From DASSJT01 sp963715025 (GTDB lineage Bacteria; Actinomycetota; Actinomycetes; Actinomycetales; Dermatophilaceae): 64,000 nucleotides of DNA. The notes under the pieces were generated by a model. The model searched no databases. It was not told the origin of the DNA and saw nothing but the letters and a program-made list of their open reading frames with translations. A program made the translations under genes and the position numbers. The stretch covers positions 1,479,015 through 1,543,014 of the forward strand of contig CAVQQQ010000009.1 of assembly GCA_963715025.1 (NCBI GenBank), in the 5' to 3' direction. This document shows positions 1 through 7,631 of the stretch, one piece after another. Numbering within the stretch: the first letter of the stretch is position 1; the number at the start of each line of letters is the position of its first letter.

Positions 1-511
1 CGAGTAGCGCCCGGGCCTGTAGCCGCTGCTGGATGATGCCCGTGGCGGGCTCGCGCCCGAGCAGGGCTGCCGCCTCGTGGATGTTGGGAGTGGTGATCCA
101 CGCGTGGCGGAGCAGTTTGATCTTGAGCGCGGCGAGGGTCTCCGAGCTGGCGTTGGGGTCGTCGCTCGCGGTGACGAGCACCGGGTCGACGACCAGCCGC
201 AGGAGCACGCCGACGGCGGCGAGTTCACTGACCGCACTGACCGCACCGGCGGTGCCGAGCATGCCCGCCTTGACTGCCGAGACCCGCATGTCGGCGAGCA
301 CCGCGATGGCCTGTGCAGTCACGACGTGCGGCTGGAGCGGATGAATCCCGTGGACGCCCGTCGTGTTCTGGACCGTGACGGCGGTGATCGCGCTGGTTCC
401 ATGCACGCCGAAGGCGGAGAACGTGGTCAGGTCGGCTTGGATCCCCGCACTCCCGGCGGGATCGGATGCTCCAATGGTCAGCGCAACAGGGGGCGTTGGC
501 GTGTCAATCAT
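1..511 (-). CDS. thiD: hydroxymethylpyrimidine/phosphomethylpyrimidine kinase ThiD (3' end outside window)
   Basis: Translating the minus strand from the ATG at 511 gives an open frame to the window edge, about 170 residues. It starts MIDTPTPPVALTIGASDPAG and contains the ThiD substrate loop 'GSDPAGSAGIQAD' as ASDPAGSAGIQADL near residues 14-27. Further family-typical segments are TFSAFGVHGTSAITAVTVQNT, VKAGMLGT and VVDPVLV, followed by TPNIHEAAALLG. The family makes HMP pyrophosphate for thiamine biosynthesis using ATP. Only the N-terminal two thirds is present; the C-terminal ATP-binding GTGC/T motif would lie beyond base 1. I looked for a TPP riboswitch upstream and did not see one. Confidence 0.9.
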   Translation of the reverse strand, partial: MIDTPTPPVALTIGASDPAGSAGIQADLTTFSAFGVHGTSAITAVTVQNTTGVHGIHPLQPHVVTAQAIAVLADMRVSAVKAGMLGTAGAVSAVSELAAVGVLLRLVVDPVLVTASDDPNASSETLAALKIKLLRHAWITTPNIHEAAALLGREPATGIIQQRLQARALL

Positions 512-900
512 GGCAAAAGCTGTCTCCGGACAGGGTCGACACGCAAAGGGCTGACAGGGGCATGCAGGGGGGCGCCACTCTGCGCGTATCCACCCATCAT
601 GACGATCCCTTCCAAACGTGTGAACTCGGGGTCCTCCCTGAGGGTGTGGCGTGAGTCACATGAGCTTGCTCCAGTGCTCGCAGCAGGGCCTGCCGGCAGC
701 GGTCGCAGGGCCTACCCGCGCCCCCAGACACCGAAAATCGGTTGGGGGCTGTCGGTGGCCCGTGTTTCTGTCGTTCCAGGGGGTTGCTGTCGAATTCTTG
801 CTCGGCCGTTCGACGCAGGGGTGACGTGACCCCCATCGGGTTCACCAGACCGCCGAAGGCAACGCCGCCGAAAGGCCAGACCGCCGAAAGGAATGTGCAG
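512..900. other. intergenic region between divergent thiD and the FAD oxidase gene
   Basis: No convincing coding frame. It must hold the divergent promoters of thiD and the oxidase gene at 901. A short direct repeat of agaccgccgaa occurs twice just upstream of 901 (around 848-893). No TPP-riboswitch core is visible. Confidence 0.4.
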
Positions 901-2289
901 ATGTCGACCGACACTCGCGCAACAGCTGACCTCGCCGCCGTCCTCGAGAGTCTCGAGGACGTTGAGGGAGAGGTCATCACACCAGACCATCCCGACTACG
1001 ACACCGCGCGCCAGGTGCTCCCCGGTGACATCGACCGCCGCCCCGCCGTGATCGTGCGCGCCGCGTCGGCCGTCGACGTCGCCCGCGTGGTTCGGGTCGC
1101 CGCCGAGAGCGGCCTGCCCTTTGCAGTGCGGGCCGGCGGCCACAGCGGTGCCGGCCATGGCGCCATCGATGCCGGCATCGTGCTCGACCTGCGCAGCCTT
1201 GACCGCCTCGAGATCGATCCCGAGCGGAGGGTCGCCCGCGCAGGCGGTGGCCTGACCGCCGGCGCATACACGGCGGCCGCTGCCCAGCATGGGCTCGCCA
1301 CCGGCTTCGGCGACACCGGCTCGGTCGGCATCGGGGGCCTCGCCACGGGGGGCGGGGTCGGCTTCCTGTCCCGCAGGCACGGGCTCACCATCGACTCGCT
1401 CCTTTCCGCCCAGGTCGTCACCGCCGACGGCTCGATCCTCGAAGCCTCCGAGCACAGCCACCCCGACCTGTTCTGGGCGATCCGCGGCGGCGGCGGCAAC
1501 TTCGGGGTCGTCACGCGGTTCACGTTCCGCCTCCACGACGTCTCGCAGTTCACCGGCGGCCTGCTGGTGCTGCCGGCGACCCCTGCGGTCGTAGCAGGCT
1601 TCGTGCGCGAGGCGCTCGCGGCGCCCGAGGAGCTGTCGACGATCGCCAATGTGATGCCGTGCCCACCGCTGCCGTTCGTGCCGGAGAGCGTCCACGGCGA
1701 GACGGTGGTCTTCGCCTTCGTGGCGTATGCCGGTGCGCCGGCTGACGCCGAGAAGGCCGTCGCCCGACTGCGGGACCTGGCCGAGCCCCTGGCCGACATG
1801 GTCCAGCCCGGTTCGTATGCGTCGATGTTCCAGCCCGAGCCGCCCGACTACCACCCGACCGCGGTCGCCCGCACCCTCTTCCTCGACCACGTCGACGAAG
1901 AGTCCGCGGCCCTGATGATCGAGCAGCTGGAGAGCTCGGACGCACCGGTCCGGGCCGTGCAGCTCAGACCGCTCGGAGGCGCGATCGCACGCGTGGCCAG
2001 CGGCGCGACGGCATACGCTCACCGCGAAGCGCCGATCATGGCCAATGTGGCCTCGTTCTATACGGGAGCCGACGACCGGCCTGGCCGCGAGGCGTGGGTC
2101 GCCGCCCTGGTCGCGGGGCTCGACCAGGGCGTCCCCGGTGCCTATGTCAACTTCCTTCAGGCTGAGGGGGAGCAGCGGGTCCACGCCGCCTACCCGGTAG
2201 CCACGTGGGACCGTCTTGCTGCGGTGAAGCAGGTCTACGACCCAGGCAACCTCTTCCGCGGCAACCACAACATTCCGCCGGCTGGGTGA
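901..2289 (+). CDS. FAD-dependent oxidoreductase, berberine bridge enzyme/FAD_binding_4 family
   Basis: A 462-residue flavoprotein. The PCMH-type FAD domain occupies about residues 40-220, with the RAGGHSGAGH motif at 78-87 and His81 the probable covalent FAD attachment site. The GGLATGGGVGFLSRRHGL and GGGGNFGVVT segments are typical of the family. The C-terminus ends with a BBE substrate domain (YDPGNLFRGNHNIPP). The ATG at 901 is chosen over upstream in-frame codons because AAAGGA precedes it at normal spacing and the upstream translation is not family-like. The family oxidises alcohols, sugars or alkaloids with O2. No second ligand cysteine is evident, so the flavin may be mono-covalent. 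The substrate cannot be inferred. Confidence 0.85.
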   Translation: MSTDTRATADLAAVLESLEDVEGEVITPDHPDYDTARQVLPGDIDRRPAVIVRAASAVDVARVVRVAAESGLPFAVRAGGHSGAGHGAIDAGIVLDLRSLDRLEIDPERRVARAGGGLTAGAYTAAAAQHGLATGFGDTGSVGIGGLATGGGVGFLSRRHGLTIDSLLSAQVVTADGSILEASEHSHPDLFWAIRGGGGNFGVVTRFTFRLHDVSQFTGGLLVLPATPAVVAGFVREALAAPEELSTIANVMPCPPLPFVPESVHGETVVFAFVAYAGAPADAEKAVARLRDLAEPLADMVQPGSYASMFQPEPPDYHPTAVARTLFLDHVDEESAALMIEQLESSDAPVRAVQLRPLGGAIARVASGATAYAHREAPIMANVASFYTGADDRPGREAWVAALVAGLDQGVPGAYVNFLQAEGEQRVHAAYPVATWDRLAAVKQVYDPGNLFRGNHNIPPAG

Positions 2290-2332
2290 TGCGCGCCGGT
2301 AGTGCTCTCGCGTCGAGGGTCCGATCACTTGG

Positions 2333-2707
2333 TTGGCATCTATCGTGAGCCTCGTGGGAGCTGTCGACGACTATTTCGCGACCCTCGACGAGACGACCAG
2401 AGGAGTCTTCGAGCGCGTGCGCACGTTGGCGCTCGAGGTTGCCCCGGACGCCGACCAGGGAAAGAGCTACGGGATGGCTGCGCTGAAGGCTCGCGGGAGG
2501 CCGCTGCTGGGCTTCCGCGCCGCGAAGGGACACCTGAGCGTGTTCCCGTTCAGCCCTGAGGTCGTCGAAGCGGTCGCGCCGCGTCTGACCGGGTTCGAGC
2601 TCTCGAAGGGGACCATCCGGTTCACCGCCGACCGCCCCCTGCCGGACGACGTCGTGCGCGACGTCGTCCGGCTGCGGCTAGAGCAAGTCTCGGGCGGGGC
2701 GGGGTGA
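2333..2707 (+). CDS. DUF1801-like small protein
   Basis: About 120 residues. Segments VDDYFATLDETTRGVFERVR, GKSYGMAALKARGRPLLGFRAAKGHLSVFPFSPEV and LSKGTIRFTADRPLPDDVVRDVVRLR match the DUF1801/YdhG-like fold, which has been linked to iron chaperoning in some members; the function here is unknown. The start is TTG at 2333 or GTG at 2345, and neither has a strong ribosome-binding site. It follows the oxidase gene on the same strand by about 45 bases. Confidence 0.72.
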   Translation: MASIVSLVGAVDDYFATLDETTRGVFERVRTLALEVAPDADQGKSYGMAALKARGRPLLGFRAAKGHLSVFPFSPEVVEAVAPRLTGFELSKGTIRFTADRPLPDDVVRDVVRLRLEQVSGGAG

Positions 2708-2734
2708 CCGGGGGACCCTCGAAGCCGTCCGACG

Positions 2735-2932
2735 CTAGTTCGTGACGACGTCGATCGTCAGGGGCACCTTGCCCGTGATGAGGTCGAACACCGCGGAGCG
2801 CTCCCAAAGCTCCATGCACAGATGGTAGAAGTCCCGGCCGCCGCGAGGCGGAGGCTTGGGCGCTTCTGGCCAGGGCCGGTCGGTGCCCCGCCTGGTGAGC
2901 CGAGCTTCGCGCCCGACCCAGCCAACCGGCAT
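2735..2932 (-). CDS. short unrecognised ORF at the end of the SDR/dehydrogenase operon
   Basis: A 65-residue frame. The second half (RDFYHLCMELWERSAVFDLITGKVPLTIDVVTN) looks like real protein rather than shadow translation. It starts directly after the SDR stop, with the sequence TGAGGAGGTATG: the GGAGG abuts the ATG, which is poor spacing for initiation. I do not recognise the family. It could be a short third gene of the operon or the surviving C-terminus of a deleted gene. The codon use is ordinary for the window. Confidence 0.35.
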   Translation of the reverse strand: MPVGWVGREARLTRRGTDRPWPEAPKPPPRGGRDFYHLCMELWERSAVFDLITGKVPLTIDVVTN

Positions 2933-2938
2933 ACCTCC

Positions 2939-3709
2939 TCAGAACAGCGTGTAGCCCCCGTCCACGACCACGACCGAGCCGGTCATGAAACTGGAGGCGT
3001 CCGAGGCCAGGAACAGGACCGTGGGGGCGATCTCCTCGGGCACGGCATACCTCTGCATGGGCGCATCGTCGATCCATCGCTGTTTGAACTGCGGCTCGTC
3101 GACCGGTGCCATGTCGGTCTTCACGTACCCGGGTGCCACGGCGTTGACCCGGATGCCCAACGGGGCCCATTCGGCCGCCAGGGACTTCGTCAGCTGGTGT
3201 ACGGCTGCCTTGGAGGCGTTGTATGCCGGCTGCCACTGTGGGCGGTTGACGATCTGGGCCGAAATCGAGCCGATGTTGACGATGGTGCCGCCGCGCTGCT
3301 CGGCGAAGTGCCGGCCGACCGTCTGGCTCATCAGCCACAGGCCGTAGACATTGGTGTCGAAGACCTCACGCCACTCCTCGTCGGGCACCTCGAGCGCGGG
3401 CCGGTGGAAGCAGGCTCCGGCGTTGTTGACGAGGATGTCCAGGCGGCCCGTGGCCTCGAGTGCGGCGTCCACGGCCCGCTCTGCCGAGGCTCGGTCTGAG
3501 ACATCCAGGCCCAGGCCAACGACGGTGCGGCCGGTCTCGTCGGCCAGGCGCGAGGCGGCGTCCTGCGAGGCCTGCTCGTCCCGGGCGCCGAGCACCAGGT
3601 CGGCGCCCGCCTCGGCGAGCCCACGCGCGAACGCGAGCCCGAGTCCTCGGTAGCCGCCGGTGACGATGGCGGTGCGCCCCTGCAGCGAGAAGGTGTCGAG
3701 GATGCTCAT
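2939..3709 (-). CDS. short-chain dehydrogenase/reductase, gluconate 5-dehydrogenase-like
   Basis: A 256-residue classical SDR. TGGYRGLG at 17-24 is the NAD(P) glycine motif and NNAG lies at 95-98. The catalytic Ser (around 148), Tyr163 and Lys167 occur in NIGSIS and YNASK. PGYVKTDM and a terminal DGGYTLF are typical. Its ATG overlaps the stop of the upstream zinc dehydrogenase gene as ATGA, so the two are translationally coupled. Together they suggest interconversion of a sugar acid or polyol through two oxidoreductase steps; the substrate is inferred only from family resemblance. Confidence 0.87.
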   Translation of the reverse strand: MSILDTFSLQGRTAIVTGGYRGLGLAFARGLAEAGADLVLGARDEQASQDAASRLADETGRTVVGLGLDVSDRASAERAVDAALEATGRLDILVNNAGACFHRPALEVPDEEWREVFDTNVYGLWLMSQTVGRHFAEQRGGTIVNIGSISAQIVNRPQWQPAYNASKAAVHQLTKSLAAEWAPLGIRVNAVAPGYVKTDMAPVDEPQFKQRWIDDAPMQRYAVPEEIAPTVLFLASDASSFMTGSVVVVDGGYTLF

Positions 3710-4752
3710 GCCCGCGACACCACCACGACGGACTTCATGCTCAGCGGGTCGGAGTCGCTGGTCAGCGCGTCCTCCGCGTCCTCCAGCTCGAACTCGGCGG
3801 TGACCAGGCCGTCGAGGTTCGTGCCGGGCTGCAACGCCGCTGCGATCGCCTTCGGCCACGTGTCCACGTAGCGGAAGACGCCGGTGAGGGTGAGCTCCTT
3901 GTTCATCAGGTGCTGGACCGGGATCGCCATCTGCTCTGCACCCAGGCCCACGAGCACTGCGACGCCGCCGCCGCGCAGGGCCTCTAGGCCGGACACCACG
4001 GCCGGGGTCGCGCCGGAGCACTCGATGAAGGCGTCCGCGGCCAAGGCTGATGCGTCGAAGTCAGGGTCGCGAGGGTCATGGGCCGAGGTGGCGCCGAACC
4101 CCAAGATGCGGCTCCGCCGGGACTCCACCAGGTCGGTCACGACGACCTCGCTGGCCCCGAACGACCGAGCGGCCAGCGAGGCCAGCGCGCCGATCGGTCC
4201 GGCTCCCGTGACGAACACCCGGGAGCCGGGCTCGACCCGGGCCTTGGTGCAGGCCCAGATCCCGACCGAGAAGGGCTCCAGCAGAGCGGCCGCGTGGTCG
4301 GACAGAGCGTCCGGCACGGGGTGGGCGAAATCGGCGGGGGCGACCACGTAGTCGCAGAAGGCACCGTCTATCGGCGGCGTCGCGTAGAACTCCATGCGCT
4401 CGCAGAGGTTGTAGCGCCCGGTCTTGCAGTGCCGGCACCGCCGGCAGGGCCGCTGCGGCTCGATGGCCACGCGCTGCCCCACCCGGTCGTCGGTCACCTC
4501 GGACCCGACGTCGACGATCACGCCGGACACTTCGTGGCCGAGCACGATCGGGTCGTTGACGACGAAGTCGCCGATCCGGCCCTCCATGTAGTAATGGACA
4601 TCGGAGCCGCAGACCCCGACGGAGCGGACCTGGATGAGCACCTCATCGGGCGCCGGGCGGGGCACGGGGCGCTCCTGCATCTCGATCTTCTGCTTCCCGA
4701 GCAGGACGCTGGCGCGCATCGTTGACGGGATCGTGGTCGGACTTGTAGTCAT
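3706..4752 (-). CDS. zinc-dependent medium-chain dehydrogenase, sorbitol/L-iditol dehydrogenase-like
   Basis: 348 residues of the MDR superfamily. Catalytic zinc ligands are Cys48 (VGVCGSD), His73-Glu74 (GHE) and Glu159 (LLEP). The structural zinc site is Cys103, 106, 109 and 117. The Rossmann motif GAGPIGAL starts at 183. The VCGSDVHYY signature and overall length match polyol dehydrogenases such as sorbitol or xylitol dehydrogenase. It is the first gene of a minus-strand operon with the SDR gene, overlapping it by 4 bp. The substrate is not determined by sequence. Confidence 0.87.
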   Translation of the reverse strand: MTTSPTTIPSTMRASVLLGKQKIEMQERPVPRPAPDEVLIQVRSVGVCGSDVHYYMEGRIGDFVVNDPIVLGHEVSGVIVDVGSEVTDDRVGQRVAIEPQRPCRRCRHCKTGRYNLCERMEFYATPPIDGAFCDYVVAPADFAHPVPDALSDHAAALLEPFSVGIWACTKARVEPGSRVFVTGAGPIGALASLAARSFGASEVVVTDLVESRRSRILGFGATSAHDPRDPDFDASALAADAFIECSGATPAVVSGLEALRGGGVAVLVGLGAEQMAIPVQHLMNKELTLTGVFRYVDTWPKAIAAALQPGTNLDGLVTAEFELEDAEDALTSDSDPLSMKSVVVVSRA

Positions 4753-5004
4753 GGCTGCGGCCTCTTTCGCAGGTCGACGGGGCGATGGCGTATGCCGCGT
4801 GCCTGGCTTGGGTGCACACGGCCGCGATGGGTGGACCTTGGGCTCATCCCCGACCGTACCGAGCGATGCGGTGCCTTCCCAATGGTTGCCGGCGGGGTTC
4901 CACGGTTGGACACCCGGCCAGAGCCCCGGCTGCCGGACCGGCCGGCTGCCATTCGCTCGCCGGCAAGGCTGGCCCGCCTGCCAGACTGCGGGTCGAGTAG
5001 ATGA

Positions 5005-5025
5005 TGTGCGCCCTTCGAGCGCACA
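5005..5025 (+). promoter_or_regulatory. 7-bp perfect inverted repeat just upstream of the DadA-like oxidase gene
   Basis: TGTGCGC (5005-5011) and GCGCACA (5019-5025) flank a 7-base loop, ending 17 bases before the chosen ATG at 5043 and before its ribosome-binding site. It could be an operator or an mRNA hairpin. The rest of 4753-5042 holds no gene that I can see. Confidence 0.35.
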
Positions 5026-5042
5026 GGACCGGGAGGGCAGGT

Positions 5043-6413
5043 ATGGGCCAGGGAGACATGGATGGCACCTGGCGTGAGGCCCGCCAGGAGCCCTTCTGGC
5101 TCGAGGCCTCCGAGCGTCCCGCCGCGCGGCCGAGGCTGAGCCGGGACCTGCGGACCCAGCTCGCCGTGGTCGGTGGCGGATTCACCGGCCTGTGGACCGC
5201 CGTCCTCGCCAAGGAGCGGGATCCCGGCCTGGGCGTGGTCGTCCTCGAGTCCGACCGCATCGGCTGGGCGGCTTCGGGCCGAAATGGCGGGTTCTGCTCG
5301 GCGAGCCTGACCCACGGTGAGGCGAACGGGAGGGCGCGCTTTCCCCAGGAGTACGAACGGCTCGAGCAGCTGGGGCTCCAGAACCTCGACGAGATCGAGC
5401 AGTCGGTCGCGAGGTACGGCATCGACTGCGGGTTCGAGCGCACCGGGTCGCTCGACCTCGCGACAACCCCGCACCAGCTCCGGGACCTCGTGGGCCGGCC
5501 TGGCTTCCTCGACCAAGCGGCCGTCCGTGCGGAAGTGGACTCACCGGCATACCTCGGCGGTGTGTGGGATCGGCGCGGCAACGCCATGGTGGACCCTGCT
5601 CGACTCATCTGGGGCCTGGCCGACGCGGCAGAGCGGGCCGGGGTCCAGATCGTGGAGGGCACGACGGTGCGGGCACTGCGGCGCGAGGGCGGCTCCGTGA
5701 CACTGGGCACCGACGGCGGGATGGTCCGTGCTGACCGGGTCGCCTTGGGCACCAGCGCTTTTCCCGTGCTCCTGCGCCGCGTTCGCCAGCACATCGTCCC
5801 GGTCTACGACTACGTGCTGGTCACCGAGCCGCTGAGCGCTGGGCAGCTGGCTGCCGTCGGCTGGCGCAACCGACAGGGCATCAGCGACTCAGGGAACCAG
5901 TTCCACTACTACCGGCTGACCCCGGACAACCGGATCCTCTGGGGCGGCTACGACGCGATCTACTACTTCGGGCGGCAGGTGCGTCCGGAGTACGACCAGC
6001 GCGATGCGACCTTCCGGCGGCTGGCCACTCACTTCTTCGAGACCTTCCCGCAGCTCGAGGGGATCCGGTTCACCCACCGGTGGGGAGGCGCCATCGACAC
6101 CTGCACGCGGTTCTTCGCGTTCTACGGCACCGCCCTGCGCGGCCGGGTCGCCTACGCGATCGGCCATACCGGGCTCGGGGTCGGTGCCTCGCGCTTCTCG
6201 GGCAACGTCATGCTCGACCTGCTGTCCGGCGAGCCGACCGAGCGCACACGCCTGGACATGGTGCGCCAGCGTCCCTTGCCTTTCCCGCCAGAACCGTTGG
6301 CTTATCTGGGGATTCAGGCAACCCGGTGGTCATTGGCCCGGGCCGACCGCACCGGACGGCGGAACCTGTGGCTGCGGAGCTTGGACCGTGTAGGCCTCGG
6401 CTTCGACTCCTGA
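5043..6413 (+). CDS. FAD-dependent amine/amino-acid oxidase, DAO (DadA/PuuB-like) family
   Basis: 456 residues. The N-terminal Rossmann FAD motif VVGGGFTGLWTA lies at about 42-53, followed by VVVLESDRIGWAASGRNGGFC, the signature of the gamma-glutamylputrescine oxidase/DadA branch (GASGRNGG). The C-terminal segment GHTGLGVGASRFSGNVMLDLL closes the FAD domain. ATG 5043 is preferred (gggaggg upstream); ATG 5058 in the same frame is an alternative. It is monocistronic, with divergent dehydrogenase genes upstream. The family oxidatively deaminates amines or amino acids; the exact substrate is unknown. Confidence 0.82.
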   Translation: MGQGDMDGTWREARQEPFWLEASERPAARPRLSRDLRTQLAVVGGGFTGLWTAVLAKERDPGLGVVVLESDRIGWAASGRNGGFCSASLTHGEANGRARFPQEYERLEQLGLQNLDEIEQSVARYGIDCGFERTGSLDLATTPHQLRDLVGRPGFLDQAAVRAEVDSPAYLGGVWDRRGNAMVDPARLIWGLADAAERAGVQIVEGTTVRALRREGGSVTLGTDGGMVRADRVALGTSAFPVLLRRVRQHIVPVYDYVLVTEPLSAGQLAAVGWRNRQGISDSGNQFHYYRLTPDNRILWGGYDAIYYFGRQVRPEYDQRDATFRRLATHFFETFPQLEGIRFTHRWGGAIDTCTRFFAFYGTALRGRVAYAIGHTGLGVGASRFSGNVMLDLLSGEPTERTRLDMVRQRPLPFPPEPLAYLGIQATRWSLARADRTGRRNLWLRSLDRVGLGFDS

Positions 6414-6521
6414 GCGCGCGGCCTGGTGCGACCATCAGCCGACTCCGGCGCGAGGCGGTGCGGCGCAACTCTGGGTCGGAGGCGGTTTGCGTTGTTCTGC
6501 CCCGTGCCGTAGGCAGGGACC

Positions 6522-7451
6522 ATGCAGCTGCGCATCTTCACCGAGCCGCAGGAGGGCGCTACCTACGACGACCTCCTCGCGGTGGCCCGGGCGGCCGAGG
6601 ACCTCGGCTTCGACGGCTTCTTCCGTTCCGACCACTACCTGCACATGGGAGGCGACGGGCTGCCCGGCCCCTCTGACGCGTGGACCACACTCGCGGGCCT
6701 TGCCCGCGAGACGAGCCGCATCCGCCTCGGCACCCTGGTGACCTCGGCGACCTTCCGGCTGCCGGGCCCACTCGCCATCCAGGTCGCTGGCGTGGACCAG
6801 ATGAGCGGGGGGAGGGTCGAGCTGGGTCTGGGCGCCGGCTGGTTCGAAGCCGAGCACACGGCATACGGCATCCCGTTCCCGAGTCTCCGCGAGCGCTTCG
6901 ACCGGCTGGAGGAGCAGCTCGCCATCCTGACCGGGCTCTGGTCGACAGAGCTGGGAAAGACGTTCAGCTATCAGGGAATTCACTACACTCTCACCGAGGC
7001 ACCGGCTCTGCCGAAGCCTGTGCAGACAGGCGGAGTGCCGGTCATCGTCGGCGGCGCCGGCAGGCGGCGCACGCCGGCTTTGGCCGCGCGGTATGCCGGG
7101 GAGTTCAATGCCGCTTTCAAGCCAGCGGATGAGACGGCCAGGCTCTTCGCCCAGGTGCGCGCTGCATGCTCCGAGCTCGGCCGCAGCCCCGACGAGCTGG
7201 TGTACTCCACGGCCCAGGTCGTGTGCCTCGGCAGCGACAGCGCGACCCTGGGACGGCGGGCCGCCATGATCGGCCGTCAGGTCGAGGAGCTGCGCAACAA
7301 CGGCCTCGCGGGATCGGCGGCCGAGATCGTGGACAAGATAGGCGAGTTCGCCGAACTCGGGGCGGAGCGGCTATACCTCCAGGTACTCGACCTGTCCGAC
7401 CTGGACCATGTCGCGGAGATTGCCGACCAGGTTCTGCCGCAGGTGTCGTGA
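6522..7451 (+). CDS. LLM class F420-dependent oxidoreductase (TIGR03560-like)
   Basis: 309 residues with a luciferase-like TIM barrel. Typical segments are LRIFTEPQEGATYDDLLAVAR at the N-terminus, DGFFRSDHYL, RLGTLVTSATFR, DQMSGGRVELGLGAGWFE and VPVIVGGAGRRRT. The TIGR03560 subgroup is assigned to coenzyme F420 because of its restriction to F420-making actinobacteria; direct F420 use here is inference. It stands alone between the oxidase gene and malQ. A short GC hairpin follows the stop (7455-7468). Confidence 0.85.
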   Translation: MQLRIFTEPQEGATYDDLLAVARAAEDLGFDGFFRSDHYLHMGGDGLPGPSDAWTTLAGLARETSRIRLGTLVTSATFRLPGPLAIQVAGVDQMSGGRVELGLGAGWFEAEHTAYGIPFPSLRERFDRLEEQLAILTGLWSTELGKTFSYQGIHYTLTEAPALPKPVQTGGVPVIVGGAGRRRTPALAARYAGEFNAAFKPADETARLFAQVRAACSELGRSPDELVYSTAQVVCLGSDSATLGRRAAMIGRQVEELRNNGLAGSAAEIVDKIGEFAELGAERLYLQVLDLSDLDHVAEIADQVLPQVS

Positions 7452-7631
7452 CGCCGGGCTGCGGCCCGTCGACCCTCCTTGGTGCCGGGGTCAGTGGGTC
7501 GCCGACCGAGGCCCAGCGGCATACGCCCCAGGTGTTCGGCCGAGTTGAGCCGGCCGCCTCCGCTGCGAGGGTGGCACAATCCCCGCAGAGCGCACGGCAG
7601 TCCTAGCGGCGCCGCACGGGCAGGGAGGGTG

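Noticed and set aside
512..700. TPP riboswitch upstream of thiD
   Set aside because: The conserved CUGAGA and GAACCUGAU-type cores were not found on the minus strand.
4785..5004. Riboswitch in the long leader of the DadA-like oxidase gene
   Set aside because: Several GC-rich self-complementary stretches exist but none matches a riboswitch class I know.
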